Shown here piece after piece: positions 23,719-32,505 of a stretch of DNA of 64,000 bases. Position 1 is the stretch's first letter; each line of letters opens with the position of its first letter. This DNA comes from a virus, in IMG/VR virus record IMGVR_UViG_3300028840_003224, positions 1 to 64,000 of that record; one strand, written 5' to 3'. The position numbers were made by a program, and so were the translations under genes. Under the pieces are notes generated by a model. The model saw nothing but the letters and a program-made list of their open reading frames with translations, did not search any database and had not been told where the DNA came from.

Positions 23719-24171
23719 ATGAAGATTGGTGGACGTGAAATCACACGTAACATGGAAATCCTAGTTCTGCCGAGACTCGACGGTGACTTGGTCATCCGCG
23801 CGCAGGCAGTGTGCATCAACAAAGACTTCGAGAAGATCTGTCCCGAGCCGACCGCCCCTGGCGTCCGCACGAAGGATGGCTTCAAGCCCAACTACAAGGA
23901 TGAGGACTACCGAGCACAAGTCGCAAGTCGCGGCGAGAAGAACTTCGCCTATATGGTCCTCCGCTCCATCGAGCCGAGTGACATCGAATGGGAAACGGTC
24001 GACCTGAATGACCACAACACGTGGACCAACTGGGTCGACGAGTTGCAGGACGCAGGCCTGTCGGAAGTCGAGACCAACCGCATCGTCAACGCCGCCCTGG
24101 TAGCCAACTCGCTGGACGAGGACAAGCTGCGTGAGGCACGAGAGCGTTTTCTACGTGGTCAGGGGGAGTAG
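23719..24171 (+). CDS. Tail assembly chaperone, short form (G-type)
   Basis: The 150-residue protein starts MKIGGREITRNMEILVLPR and ends with a helical segment (DEDKLREARERFLRGQGE). Size and place between the tube and tape measure genes are those of the short tail chaperone, which binds the tape measure during assembly. Near its end the coding frame meets a run of five G's (24162-24166) just before the stop. The -1 frame stays open from there to 24368, so ribosomes probably shift to make a longer form. Confidence 0.8.
   Translation: MKIGGREITRNMEILVLPRLDGDLVIRAQAVCINKDFEKICPEPTAPGVRTKDGFKPNYKDEDYRAQVASRGEKNFAYMVLRSIEPSDIEWETVDLNDHNTWTNWVDELQDAGLSEVETNRIVNAALVANSLDEDKLREARERFLRGQGE
24162..24168 (+). 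other. Probable -1 ribosomal frameshift site (GGGGGAG)
   Basis: In the chaperone frame the bases read CAG GGG GAG TAG. After a one-base backward slip the Gly codon GGG still pairs perfectly, and reading continues GGA GTA GCT for 66 more codons to a stop at 24368. The next gene starts at the very next base (24369), which supports the extension as real. The heptamer is not a textbook XXXYYYZ site, because the Glu codon would re-pair poorly. Confidence 0.65.
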
Positions 24172-24368
24172 CTCGCAAGATACTCTGGCCGTCACATAGA
24201 ACGTCTGAGTACACAATATGGGGAGCGTGCGAGAGGTTCGGAGTCCTGCCCCCAGGGTTCGATCATCCCACCCTCCCCTGCTGGGACACTTTGGGTGTCA
24301 TCCAGCAGGCAGACCTTGTTGGGTATCATCAGACCGCCGAGCACGAACGTTTTAAGTATGGTGTCTAA
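24168..24368 (+). CDS. Frameshifted extension of the tail chaperone (T-type part of GT)
   Basis: This -1 frame has no start codon of its own, yet is clearly protein-like: VARKILWPSHRTSEYTIWGA, then FGVLPPGFDHPTLPCWDTLG, then IQQADLVGYHQTAEHERFK. The end resembles the T domain of siphophage GT chaperones, which carries helices with YxQ and E-x2-E/R patterns. It fills exactly the gap between the chaperone stop and the next start. The fused product would be about 216 residues. Confidence 0.7.
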   Translation, partial: VARKILWPSHRTSEYTIWGACERFGVLPPGFDHPTLPCWDTLGVIQQADLVGYHQTAEHERFKYGV

Positions 24369-24890
24369 ATGGCAAAGCTGAAATGGAGACCTGAGCTATA
24401 CCACATGCAATTCGATGTGGATAGAATGCGTAATCTCATCTGGGTGCAGATACGCAGAGCCAATATGAAGCTCGGCCAGAAGTGGATAAACTTTGTCATC
24501 TACTCTGTCGGAATCCCGACCTGGAGTGGTGCTTCTCGCGCCACGTTCTCCAAGCTGGCATCAGAACTCGGAACCACGGTCCCTATGGGGCCTCGCGGTG
24601 GAAACAAAAGCAGAGTGTCCGAAGGACTGGCCTCTGCCGTCGGTAGTGGTGTCATCGAGGATAAGAACACCTACTACGCCGGGTTCAAGCACACGACCTC
24701 TCTTGGTCATCTGGTCTACAACGAGTTTAATGCTCCTTCTCCTGGACCTTACCCACAACCATACAGCACGAAAGTGACGAACACCCCGTACTTCTTCGGG
24801 GCCCGAGGTGCCGCATACTGGAGCGCGTTGGCCAGTAAGATACGGTTGCCAAACCCCTACAAGTACATGACAATAAAGAGGATGAAGTAA
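24369..24890 (+). CDS. HK97 gp10-like or minor tail protein (173 aa)
   Basis: Residues 45-130 (VGIPTWSGASRATFSKLASELG, RVSEGLASAVGSG, YYAGFKHTTSLGHLVYNEFN) follow the outline of HK97 gp10-like tail-completion proteins: helix, a P-x-xSGxxRxS turn and a Y-x-NE end. Such genes normally lie in the neck block. Here it sits between chaperone and tape measure. It overlaps the tape measure start by one base (TAATG). Confidence 0.5.
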   Translation: MAKLKWRPELYHMQFDVDRMRNLIWVQIRRANMKLGQKWINFVIYSVGIPTWSGASRATFSKLASELGTTVPMGPRGGNKSRVSEGLASAVGSGVIEDKNTYYAGFKHTTSLGHLVYNEFNAPSPGPYPQPYSTKVTNTPYFFGARGAAYWSALASKIRLPNPYKYMTIKRMK

Positions 24891-27800
24891 TGCCGACAAT
24901 CACCCAGAAACTTGGCTTCGAGGCCTCTGGCGCTATCGCCACCCTGAACAAGCTGGCTGCCGCCACCAACAACGCCAACACAGCCATGCAAGGCTTCAAC
25001 AACACTGCGAAGCAGAACACTAACGCGTTCTCCAAGCAGATGGCCAACGCTAAGAAGAACGCCGACGGTCTCGGCAGCTCGCTGAAGCTGATCGGCAGCT
25101 TTGTCGCTGGGCAGCTGCTCGTCCGTTCTTTCATGGCCGTCACCAGTGCTATCAAGCAGGCCACAAAAGAATCAATCGAGTTCCGACTGTCCATCGCCGA
25201 AATCCAGACCATCGGCGGCGACCTTCACATGACCAACGACGAGATCTCCGCTTCGGTGCTTCGTCTGTCGGATGCCCTGGGTAAGAGTGCCCAGGACGTG
25301 GCTGAAGGTCTGTACCAAGTGTTGTCGAACCAAGTCGTCGACGCCGCTGACGCCATTAGCTTCCTGGAGACCGCCGAGAAGCTGGCCATCGTCACGCACT
25401 CTGCCACCTCAGACGCTGTGGACGCTTTGTCATCCGTCATGAACAGTTATGGCTTGGCCGCATCTGAGGCTGACCGTGTATCTGCCAGCTTGTTCAAGAC
25501 CGTTGAATTGGGTCGTTTGCGAATGGCCGACATCGCCAACATCCTCGGTCGCGTAACCCCGTTGACCGCCGAGATGGGCGTGAAGTGGGAAGAAGCCGCA
25601 GCCGCAATCGCAACGATGACTCGACAAGGTGTGCGGGCAGACACCGCAGTCACGCAGTTGCGTGCCATCATGCAGAAGATCATCAAGCCGACCGACGACA
25701 TGACCGCGTTGTTCCGTAAGTGGGGCGTCGCTGACGGTCCCGCCGCCATCAAGGCGTTCGGCGGTCTGCACGGGCTGTTGCAGAAGATGTCCAAAGAGAC
25801 TGGCGGCAACTCCACCGAAATGGCGAAGTATTTCCGTCGCGTCCGCGCCATCGTTGGTGTCATGGGTACTATGACCAACGAAGGCAAAGATCTCATCTCT
25901 ACTTTGGAAGAGATCACCGAAGAGACAGATGCCATGACTAAGGCATGGGAAGCCTTCGTCAAGACCGACGCCCAGCAGCTGACCATCAAGTTCACAGAGA
26001 TCTGGAACGCCCTCCTGAGAATCGGAGAAGTGATCCAGCCAGTCTTGTTGGACGGTGCCACCGCTTTCGAGCATTGGATTGGCGTCATCTCTGACGGTGC
26101 GAGAGAAATAAGAGACTCGTGGAACGAAGGCTCTGCCGTCATCGCCTCCAACGCAGAAAAGCAGGAGGAAGCTTATAAGAAGATCGCAGAGGCGCAGGAC
26201 AAGGTCTTAACAAAAGACAAAGAAGGTAACGCCGAGCGCGAGACCGAAGTCCGCAGCTTCTTGGCTGGGATACAGCAGAAACTCAACAAGTATGATGATC
26301 TCGCCCAGATCGAAACTGACGCGGTAGGGGCCGTATTCGAGTCGTTCACTGGTGGGGTTTTATCTTCGTTCGACGACGCCAACAAGGGCTTGGAAAAGTT
26401 CGTGAAGGGCTCGCAAGGGCTTGCAGGCAGAGCATCGAAGGAACTCGCCAGCCTGGAAGAGAACGCCTCTGCGAAGCGATACAAGAGGGACATTGAAAAC
26501 GCTCGTGGTGCAAATCAGATCAAGCAGGTAATGAATGCTCGGGCGACGAAGATTCATGCCAAGTTGACGCAGCTGCTACAAAAGGGCATAAGGACCGATG
26601 AGGATAAAGCCCAAGCCATGCGACTGGCTGATCAGGAGGAAACCCTCCGTAACGATCAGTTGTCGTTCGCGAAGAAGCAAGGGCATTACCAGGACGAACT
26701 GAGCGCCTTGGGCAAGTTGCGTTCCATCGAGAATATCCGCGTACAAGCAGTGAAGCAGCAGGTCGGTTTCTCCAAGCAGAACGTCGAGAAGGCGACCGAA
26801 CTGAACGCGAAGCTGGATGCCCGCAAAGCGAGGCTGAAGACCAATCTTGAGTATCTGGATGACATCGCCGAGCGGTTCGCCGCCACTGACGACGCGGAGA
26901 TCAAGACTGGACTGCTGGAAGAGATCGAAAAGGTCGAAGCCAACATCCAGGGCATGAAGTTCACGGACATGGAGAAGAGTATAGCAGAGGGAATCGTCAA
27001 GGGCTCTTCCGAGGGTATGGACGCCTTCAACAAGCTGATCTCTGAAGACTTGAAGCCTAAGATCGCCGACGTTATCATTGACCACACCGCCATTCAGCAG
27101 GAGCTGCTGCGAGACACATACGACATCCGAGTCAATGTGTTGGGCACCCCTCAATTTGAGGAACTGGGAGCTGACTTCGGAGCCACGAAGCAGCCTGGGG
27201 AAAGTAGCGTAGAGTTCCTTCAACGCGCACTAGAACTGGCCCAGCAGGTCGAGAAGACGCAAACAGATACCGCTACGAAAGTAAATAAAGGTCTCAAGCA
27301 AGCAGGCGTCCAGAACGAGTTGGCAGCCAATGGGTTGCGGACCTATCTTGGCCTTCGCCTTCAAGCCGCAGATGTGAGCGAGAAGGAAGTGGGAATCATC
27401 AAGTCTTTGGGCACCGCATTAGGGGCGGCTATAAACAAGGCTTCTGATCCGGCATCTCAAGTCGTTACGCTTCGACAAATAGGAAAGCAACTGGCCGAGG
27501 AAGAGTTCGCCAACATCCGGAAGACCGCACCTGAGTATTACAAAATCGCTGATACTCTGGTCGAAATGAACGCCAGACGAAAGGCTAACCTTGAGATCAC
27601 CAAGGCAGAGCGAGACGAGGCAGCCAAGACGCTGTCCGACGCTCTCAAGAGTGGTGCGATCTCACAGGCCGAGTTCAACGCTGGAGGCGAAGCGTTAAGG
27701 AGATTGTTTATTGGACAGGAGAAAACAAACGAAGCAAAGAAGGAAGCAGAGGGGCTGGATTCAAAGGCCCGAAAAGCCTCCATCGAGTTCCAGCAGAGGT

Positions 27801-28363
27801 TCCTTGGAAACCAAGACCAGATAAACTCGAAGACAGGAGAAACCGCAACTAAAGTAGAGACGGTCAAAGAGAAGACAGGCGAAGTTGCAGCGGCAGGCGG
27901 TGCCGCAAACACTCAGCTAGGCTCCCTCGGCAGCACGGCTGCTGCACAAGTCGGAGGTGTCATCACTTTGACGAACGCCGTCGCCAAGCTGGCAGACGAA
28001 GCGGAACGAGCCGCAGTGGCCCGAGCCGCAGCTGGTAGTGGCGACACAGCCCAGGTCTTTACCGGGGCTCCTATGCGATACTTCAAGGACGGCGGCCCGG
28101 CACGTGGCCAGGACACCATCCCTACTATGCTGTCGAAGAAAGAGACAGTGATAAACGCACGCAACTCAAGTCGTTTCTTCTCTGAGTTGAATGCAATGAA
28201 CCAAGGGTCCAAGCCTGTTTACCGAGAACAGGGAGGCCCAGTCACCAACGTAGGTGATGTTAATGTCTCGGTAAATGGTGGCGATTCTTCGCAACAAACG
28301 GTTCGCGAGATCGGCAACGCGCTTCGTCGAGAGATCAAGCGTGGGACACTAAAACTTTCTTAA
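24890..28363 (+). CDS. Tail tape measure protein, TP901 type
   Basis: The 1157-residue protein shows the TP901-type region at about residues 95-290: IAEIQTIGGDLHMTNDEISA, LRLSDALGKSAQDVAEGLYQ, ATSDAVDALSSVMNSYGLAA, and WEEAAAAIATMTRQGVRADT. A hydrophobic segment lies at about residues 64-85. The middle is a long helical, Lys/Glu/Ala-rich rod that sets tail length. The C-terminus contains GGPARGQDTIPTMLSKKETV, the G-RGxDTVPAML-like end common in tape measures. No lysozyme or peptidase domain was seen in it. Confidence 0.93.
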   Translation: MPTITQKLGFEASGAIATLNKLAAATNNANTAMQGFNNTAKQNTNAFSKQMANAKKNADGLGSSLKLIGSFVAGQLLVRSFMAVTSAIKQATKESIEFRLSIAEIQTIGGDLHMTNDEISASVLRLSDALGKSAQDVAEGLYQVLSNQVVDAADAISFLETAEKLAIVTHSATSDAVDALSSVMNSYGLAASEADRVSASLFKTVELGRLRMADIANILGRVTPLTAEMGVKWEEAAAAIATMTRQGVRADTAVTQLRAIMQKIIKPTDDMTALFRKWGVADGPAAIKAFGGLHGLLQKMSKETGGNSTEMAKYFRRVRAIVGVMGTMTNEGKDLISTLEEITEETDAMTKAWEAFVKTDAQQLTIKFTEIWNALLRIGEVIQPVLLDGATAFEHWIGVISDGAREIRDSWNEGSAVIASNAEKQEEAYKKIAEAQDKVLTKDKEGNAERETEVRSFLAGIQQKLNKYDDLAQIETDAVGAVFESFTGGVLSSFDDANKGLEKFVKGSQGLAGRASKELASLEENASAKRYKRDIENARGANQIKQVMNARATKIHAKLTQLLQKGIRTDEDKAQAMRLADQEETLRNDQLSFAKKQGHYQDELSALGKLRSIENIRVQAVKQQVGFSKQNVEKATELNAKLDARKARLKTNLEYLDDIAERFAATDDAEIKTGLLEEIEKVEANIQGMKFTDMEKSIAEGIVKGSSEGMDAFNKLISEDLKPKIADVIIDHTAIQQELLRDTYDIRVNVLGTPQFEELGADFGATKQPGESSVEFLQRALELAQQVEKTQTDTATKVNKGLKQAGVQNELAANGLRTYLGLRLQAADVSEKEVGIIKSLGTALGAAINKASDPASQVVTLRQIGKQLAEEEFANIRKTAPEYYKIADTLVEMNARRKANLEITKAERDEAAKTLSDALKSGAISQAEFNAGGEALRRLFIGQEKTNEAKKEAEGLDSKARKASIEFQQRFLGNQDQINSKTGETATKVETVKEKTGEVAAAGGAANTQLGSLGSTAAAQVGGVITLTNAVAKLADEAERAAVARAAAGSGDTAQVFTGAPMRYFKDGGPARGQDTIPTMLSKKETVINARNSSRFFSELNAMNQGSKPVYREQGGPVTNVGDVNVSVNGGDSSQQTVREIGNALRREIKRGTLKLS

Positions 28364-28381
28364 CCCCCTTTGGAGATTACA

Positions 28382-28882
28382 ATGAAGCAATCACAGATCG
28401 CAAAACTCAAGGGCCGTTTCGTGGTCGAGCACAGGGACGTCGAAGACAACCTTATCGACACGTACGAGTTCCCGAACGGTATCGTGGACGAAGGTCTCAA
28501 TCACATCCTGGACACGCAGTTCCACGGCACCACGCAGGTCGGTACTTGGTACATCGGTCTTGTCGACAACAGTGGCTGGACCGCATTCGCGGACGCCGAC
28601 ACTCTGTCGAGTCACGCTGGCTGGGCCGAATCCACCAGCTACACCGAGTCCAACCGAGTCGAGTGGGACGAAGACGCTGCCGCAACACGCGCTATCAGCA
28701 ACTCCACGACCGCCGACTTCAGCATCAATGCCACGGGCAACCTGAAGGGCATCTTCATCTCCAGCAACAACGTGAAGTCGACTGGCAACACGGGCACGCT
28801 GTGGAGCACGGCTGCTTTCTCGGCTGTCGTTGCGACGTCGAATGGCGACACGCTGAAGGTCACCTACACGGTGAGTGGCTGA
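28382..28882 (+). CDS. Minor tail-associated protein (166 aa)
   Basis: The ATG at 28382 (TGGAGATTACA upstream) is chosen over the TTG at 28370. The sequence (GTWYIGLVDNSGWTAF, SYTESNRVEWDEDAAATRAI, STTADFSINATGNLKGIFIS) belongs to a common phage family of beta-rich proteins found near tail genes, whose role is unknown. A tight UUCG hairpin terminator follows. Confidence 0.65.
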   Translation: MKQSQIAKLKGRFVVEHRDVEDNLIDTYEFPNGIVDEGLNHILDTQFHGTTQVGTWYIGLVDNSGWTAFADADTLSSHAGWAESTSYTESNRVEWDEDAAATRAISNSTTADFSINATGNLKGIFISSNNVKSTGNTGTLWSTAAFSAVVATSNGDTLKVTYTVSG

Positions 28883-28901
28883 GCAAGTTATTAAAGGGGG
28901 A

Positions 28902-28932
28902 ATGGGGAGCACTTCGGTGCTCCCCATCTTTT
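28902..28932 (+). terminator. UUCG-loop intrinsic terminator
   Basis: ATGGGGAGCAC (28902-28912) pairs perfectly with GTGCTCCCCAT (28917-28927) around a TTCG tetraloop and is followed by CTTTT. This is a textbook stable hairpin. Confidence 0.85.
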
Positions 28933-28948
28933 ACCTTCGGAGATTATC

Positions 28949-29845
28949 ATGGTAAGACGAGAACAATTTGTCAACGACGCAGAGACCACGATCAACGGGA
29001 CCGTGAACGCGACAACCACCAGTATCGTCGTGACAGACGGCTCGGTCTTCCCGGCTGAGGGCGACTACCGACTGCTGATCGACAGCGAGGTTGTCCTGGT
29101 GTCCGACAACACCACCAACACACTAACAGTCGAACGAGGCGTGGACGGAACCACTGGTGCCTCCCACACCGACCTCACAACCATCCAGGCCGTCCTGACC
29201 GGTGGAGCTATCGACCAGTACATGGACGACTCCTCCGCTGGCTACAGCGACCGCTACCCATACCGCATCCTCGACGAGGACGGCAACACACTCACATCAT
29301 CCAACTTCACCTGGGTCAACCAGGGCACCGCCACGGTCATCGACGACTCATGGGGTGGTATCACCATGACAACGAACACGTTGTCCGGCGACAACATGCG
29401 GATTCTCAAACGAAGCGCACCATCTGGCGCGTGGACGATGACCGCCCACTTCCTGTTCGGCCCTGGCTACAACAATGGCGGCGGGGCGAGCAGCAGTTAC
29501 ATGTCCCTGCTGGTGCGCGAGTCAGATACGGGTAAGCTCTGTGTCATCGAGGCTCGCATCGGCGGATCGTTCCTGACACGTCGCTACAACAGCCCCACCA
29601 GCTATAACTCGCAGCAGGCCATCCAGGACTTCTCCAGTGACCGGACCTGGATGCAGATCGAGGACGACACTACTAACCTGTACTTCCGCTGTTCCGCTGA
29701 CGGCATCAACTGGTTCGAGACGGCCAATTATGCTCGCGGAACCTTCATGACGAGTGCGGGACCAGACGAGATCGGCTTCCTGTGTAACAGCGATGGCGGC
29801 GGACTCTTGCAGCCTTATCACATTCAATCCTGGATAGTCGAATGA
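28949..29845 (+). CDS. Receptor-binding candidate with lectin-like domain, paralogue 1
   Basis: The 298-residue protein has an N-terminal module (NATTTSIVVTDGSVFPAEGDYRLLIDSEVVLVS, VERGVDGTTGASH) found in many phage tail proteins. The C-terminal region of about 190 residues has the strand rhythm of a concanavalin-like jelly roll (FTWVNQGTATVIDDSWGGIT, WTMTAHFLFGPG, GINWFETANYARG, GPDEIGFLCNS). The next gene is a full-length paralogue. It is probably a tail-tip or side-fibre binding protein. Confidence 0.65.
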   Translation: MVRREQFVNDAETTINGTVNATTTSIVVTDGSVFPAEGDYRLLIDSEVVLVSDNTTNTLTVERGVDGTTGASHTDLTTIQAVLTGGAIDQYMDDSSAGYSDRYPYRILDEDGNTLTSSNFTWVNQGTATVIDDSWGGITMTTNTLSGDNMRILKRSAPSGAWTMTAHFLFGPGYNNGGGASSSYMSLLVRESDTGKLCVIEARIGGSFLTRRYNSPTSYNSQQAIQDFSSDRTWMQIEDDTTNLYFRCSADGINWFETANYARGTFMTSAGPDEIGFLCNSDGGGLLQPYHIQSWIVE

Positions 29846-30717
29846 GACGAACACGATTTCTAAACGCCATCTCTGGCCTGACGGTCGGCACCAGCATCAA
29901 CGCAACCAACACCACTCTCGACGTTCTTGGGGCTTCTGCCCTTCCAGCCGAGGGAGACTTCAATCTTTTCTGTGACGCCGAGATCATGTTGGCCACTCAC
30001 CGCACAGGTAACAGCGTGACTGTGGTGCGAGGGGTGGACGGCAGCACAGGCGCTTCGCACGACAGCGCAGTGGCCGTCACAACCGGTGCCACCAAGACTG
30101 CTATGGACAAGATCAAGTGTGATGCAGGGTTCAACTGCGGGGCCAACCCGAACAGCCTCACGGTTAACACCGCGAACTTCTCATGGGCCAACCAAGGCAC
30201 CTCCTCGCTGATACAGAACACCTGGGGCGGCATCACGTTGCAAACCCAGAACGCAGCATCGCACTCTATGCGAATCGCTTACATCTCGGCCCCATCTGAG
30301 CCGTGGACTCTCACTGCCAAGGTCAAACTGCCTCCGACTTCTGAGAACGGAGTATCTGGGTCGCACGGCGGTCTGATCCTCGGTGACTCAGGCAGCACCC
30401 GGTGGGAGACTCTGTCCGCTCGACTCTGGTCGGGCTTCAGCTGGTGGCGGTGGAACAGCGAGACCAACTGGGCAAACTCTGCCGCAGACCACGACCTTGA
30501 GATCCTTCCTACTGGCGCGTGGATGAGGTGGGTGAACAATGGTGTCACCATCCAGCCTTTCGTCAGCATCGACGGCGAGAACTGGCTTCAGATGGCGTCG
30601 TCCCTTAGCAAAGGGGCTTGGCTCAACGTGAACGGGCCGGATCAAATCGGCTTCTATTACTCCAACCATCAAACTGACGGCGAGCTGTTTAATCTCGATG
30701 CGTGGTTGGTGACATAA
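29842..30717 (+). CDS. Receptor-binding candidate with lectin-like domain, paralogue 2
   Basis: The product shares with the preceding gene the N-terminal module (NATNTTLDVLGASALPAEGDF, VVRGVDGSTGASH) and the jelly-roll landmarks (FSWANQGTSSLIQNTWGGIT, WTLTAKVKLPP, GENWLQMASSLSKGAW, GPDQIGFYYSN). Loop regions are strongly diverged, as expected where binding specificity varies. It starts in an ATGA overlap with paralogue 1. Confidence 0.65.
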   Translation: MRRTRFLNAISGLTVGTSINATNTTLDVLGASALPAEGDFNLFCDAEIMLATHRTGNSVTVVRGVDGSTGASHDSAVAVTTGATKTAMDKIKCDAGFNCGANPNSLTVNTANFSWANQGTSSLIQNTWGGITLQTQNAASHSMRIAYISAPSEPWTLTAKVKLPPTSENGVSGSHGGLILGDSGSTRWETLSARLWSGFSWWRWNSETNWANSAADHDLEILPTGAWMRWVNNGVTIQPFVSIDGENWLQMASSLSKGAWLNVNGPDQIGFYYSNHQTDGELFNLDAWLVT

Positions 30718-30727
30718 CGAGGACACT

Positions 30728-32119
30728 ATGGCAAAGCAATCACAACTAGGAACCGCCAACTCCACCCTGGCCAACGACATGGTCTTGGGTGTGCAGGGTA
30801 GTAGCACGCCCGTACTGGATCAGTCTGTCAACAACACGCTGTCCTTCGTCCAGGTGGCTGAGTATGAGCCTTTGCTTGTCCGTACGCCCTCGAACACTCT
30901 GTCGTTCGTGCAGGAGGCGTCTGCCGCCAGAGATATACCGGTTGGCATCTCGCAAGCCATCAACTTCGTGTCCCTCGGCGGTCGTACGCGGGAAGGTACT
31001 GTCACCAGTACGCTGAGCCTGAATGATGTTCTAATCTACTTCAACTACATCGGCGACCGCAACGTTGCTGGCAACACCCTGAACCTGACGCAGTCCGTAA
31101 CCACGCTGTCGGCCTTGGCCGTCAGCCACACCTTGGGACTGTCCGACTCAGTCGAGTATTCTGGCCCGCTACCAGTTCAACGTGTGTATCACTTCCTGGG
31201 GCTGTCGTCCAAGACCAGCACGCCTTACCGCATGTGGGTTGACGACGTTATCGGGTTTGTTGACGACGCCCGCATCCCGCTTCCGACCCAACATGTGACC
31301 CATACAATCAACTTCGTGCACGACTCGCCCATCGGCAAGGTGTGGGACACTTTGAACCTCACACAGACCGTTGAGTGGGGTTACCACATCGAGGTCAGCA
31401 ACACCCTGAACATAGTCGACGATTTCGAGTTGCAAGGGCTGTACATCCGAGCAGTTGCCCACGATCTGGGCATCGGGCACGCCTTGACGTGGTTCGAGGA
31501 CACTCCCTGCGGCAGGAAGCAGTACACGCCGTTCCAGGGCGAGAATACGATCCCTACCGACGTGGTCGCCCCTCCGAACGAGCTGCAAGAGCCACAAGGC
31601 TCGATCTCAGACCGGTTCGCCCTGTACCAGCCTCCACTCGGTGTGAAGACCGACGAAGTCGTGCTCCGAGCCCCTGAGCTGGACAACCGCGACAGGAACG
31701 CCTACAGCCGCGTACAACGCGAGACGCGGGGCGGGCACCTCTCAGTCTACGCCGACCCCGACTGGCCTCAGCAACGCACTCTGGCCCTCACACTGGTAGG
31801 TCTGACCGAGACCCAGGTGGACGAGCTGCACACGTTCCTACAGAGCACCCTCGGACAGGCCGTGGGACTAACGGACTGGGAAGGCAGGCTCTGGGAAGGT
31901 GTGGTCACCAACCCGCAGGAAGTCGCCACTCAGGACGGCAGAGACAAGTGGACCATCAGCCTGGAGTTCGAGGGCGAGATGCTCGACGTCGAGCAGCCCG
32001 GCAACGACGATGGTAACGGAATGGCGATGGACCTCACCGACGAGGTTGCCATAGAAGTCACGAAGTGGTTCCGCGACGAGATGGTACTTGAAGACGAGGC
32101 GGTAGGAGTTATAGTATGA
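30728..32119 (+). CDS. Minor tail protein with NTLSFVQ repeats (463 aa)
   Basis: The first 270 residues are made of irregular repeats of about 25-45 residues around the motif (N/H)TL(S/N)(F/L)(V/T)Q (VNNTLSFVQ, SNTLSFVQ, NTLNLTQSV, DTLNLTQTV), each followed by a V/E/Y-rich strand. The C-terminal 130 residues (HLSVYADPDWPQQRTLALTL, LGQAVGLTDWEGRLWEGVV) form a separate domain seen in phage tail-tip proteins. It lies in the tail-tip block and overlaps the next gene by ATGA. Confidence 0.6.
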   Translation: MAKQSQLGTANSTLANDMVLGVQGSSTPVLDQSVNNTLSFVQVAEYEPLLVRTPSNTLSFVQEASAARDIPVGISQAINFVSLGGRTREGTVTSTLSLNDVLIYFNYIGDRNVAGNTLNLTQSVTTLSALAVSHTLGLSDSVEYSGPLPVQRVYHFLGLSSKTSTPYRMWVDDVIGFVDDARIPLPTQHVTHTINFVHDSPIGKVWDTLNLTQTVEWGYHIEVSNTLNIVDDFELQGLYIRAVAHDLGIGHALTWFEDTPCGRKQYTPFQGENTIPTDVVAPPNELQEPQGSISDRFALYQPPLGVKTDEVVLRAPELDNRDRNAYSRVQRETRGGHLSVYADPDWPQQRTLALTLVGLTETQVDELHTFLQSTLGQAVGLTDWEGRLWEGVVTNPQEVATQDGRDKWTISLEFEGEMLDVEQPGNDDGNGMAMDLTDEVAIEVTKWFRDEMVLEDEAVGVIV

Positions 32120-32505
32120 GTTTCATCCTGAAGGCACCGTACCCGGCAGTGCGGACGACCACCCTGCTGCCCAGCCCCGAGTGGGGAGATTCAAAGGCAC
32201 TGACAGGAACAGTGTCCACAATGCGAACCATGGACGGCACGCTTTACACATACGTCCAGTCGCGCGACGGGCGCAGGAAGTTCAACTGGCAATTCAACAT
32301 CGCTCGCAATAAGGCTCTAGAGCTGCGGGCGTTCATCACGTCATACATCGGCAAGACCATTCAGGTCATAGACCATGATGGCGACGAATGGATCGGGTAC
32401 TTTATGAGTAACCCGTTTGAGTTCGCAGGTTCCGGCAGGGCAGGTGACGGCTGGCCCGGTGGCGAGACCATGACAATCATTATAGAGTTTGAGGAAAAAT
32501 CATGA
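32116..32505 (+). CDS. Minor tail protein (129 aa)
   Basis: A small beta-rich protein (TTTLLPSPEWGDSKAL, RRKFNWQFNIARNKALELRAF, HDGDEWIGYFMSNPFEF) whose C-terminal half has the same outline as the last domain of the gene before it (short helix, then GxxIQVIDHDG strand). It is probably part of the tail-tip complex. ATGA overlaps join it to both neighbours. Confidence 0.6.
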   Translation: MSFILKAPYPAVRTTTLLPSPEWGDSKALTGTVSTMRTMDGTLYTYVQSRDGRRKFNWQFNIARNKALELRAFITSYIGKTIQVIDHDGDEWIGYFMSNPFEFAGSGRAGDGWPGGETMTIIIEFEEKS

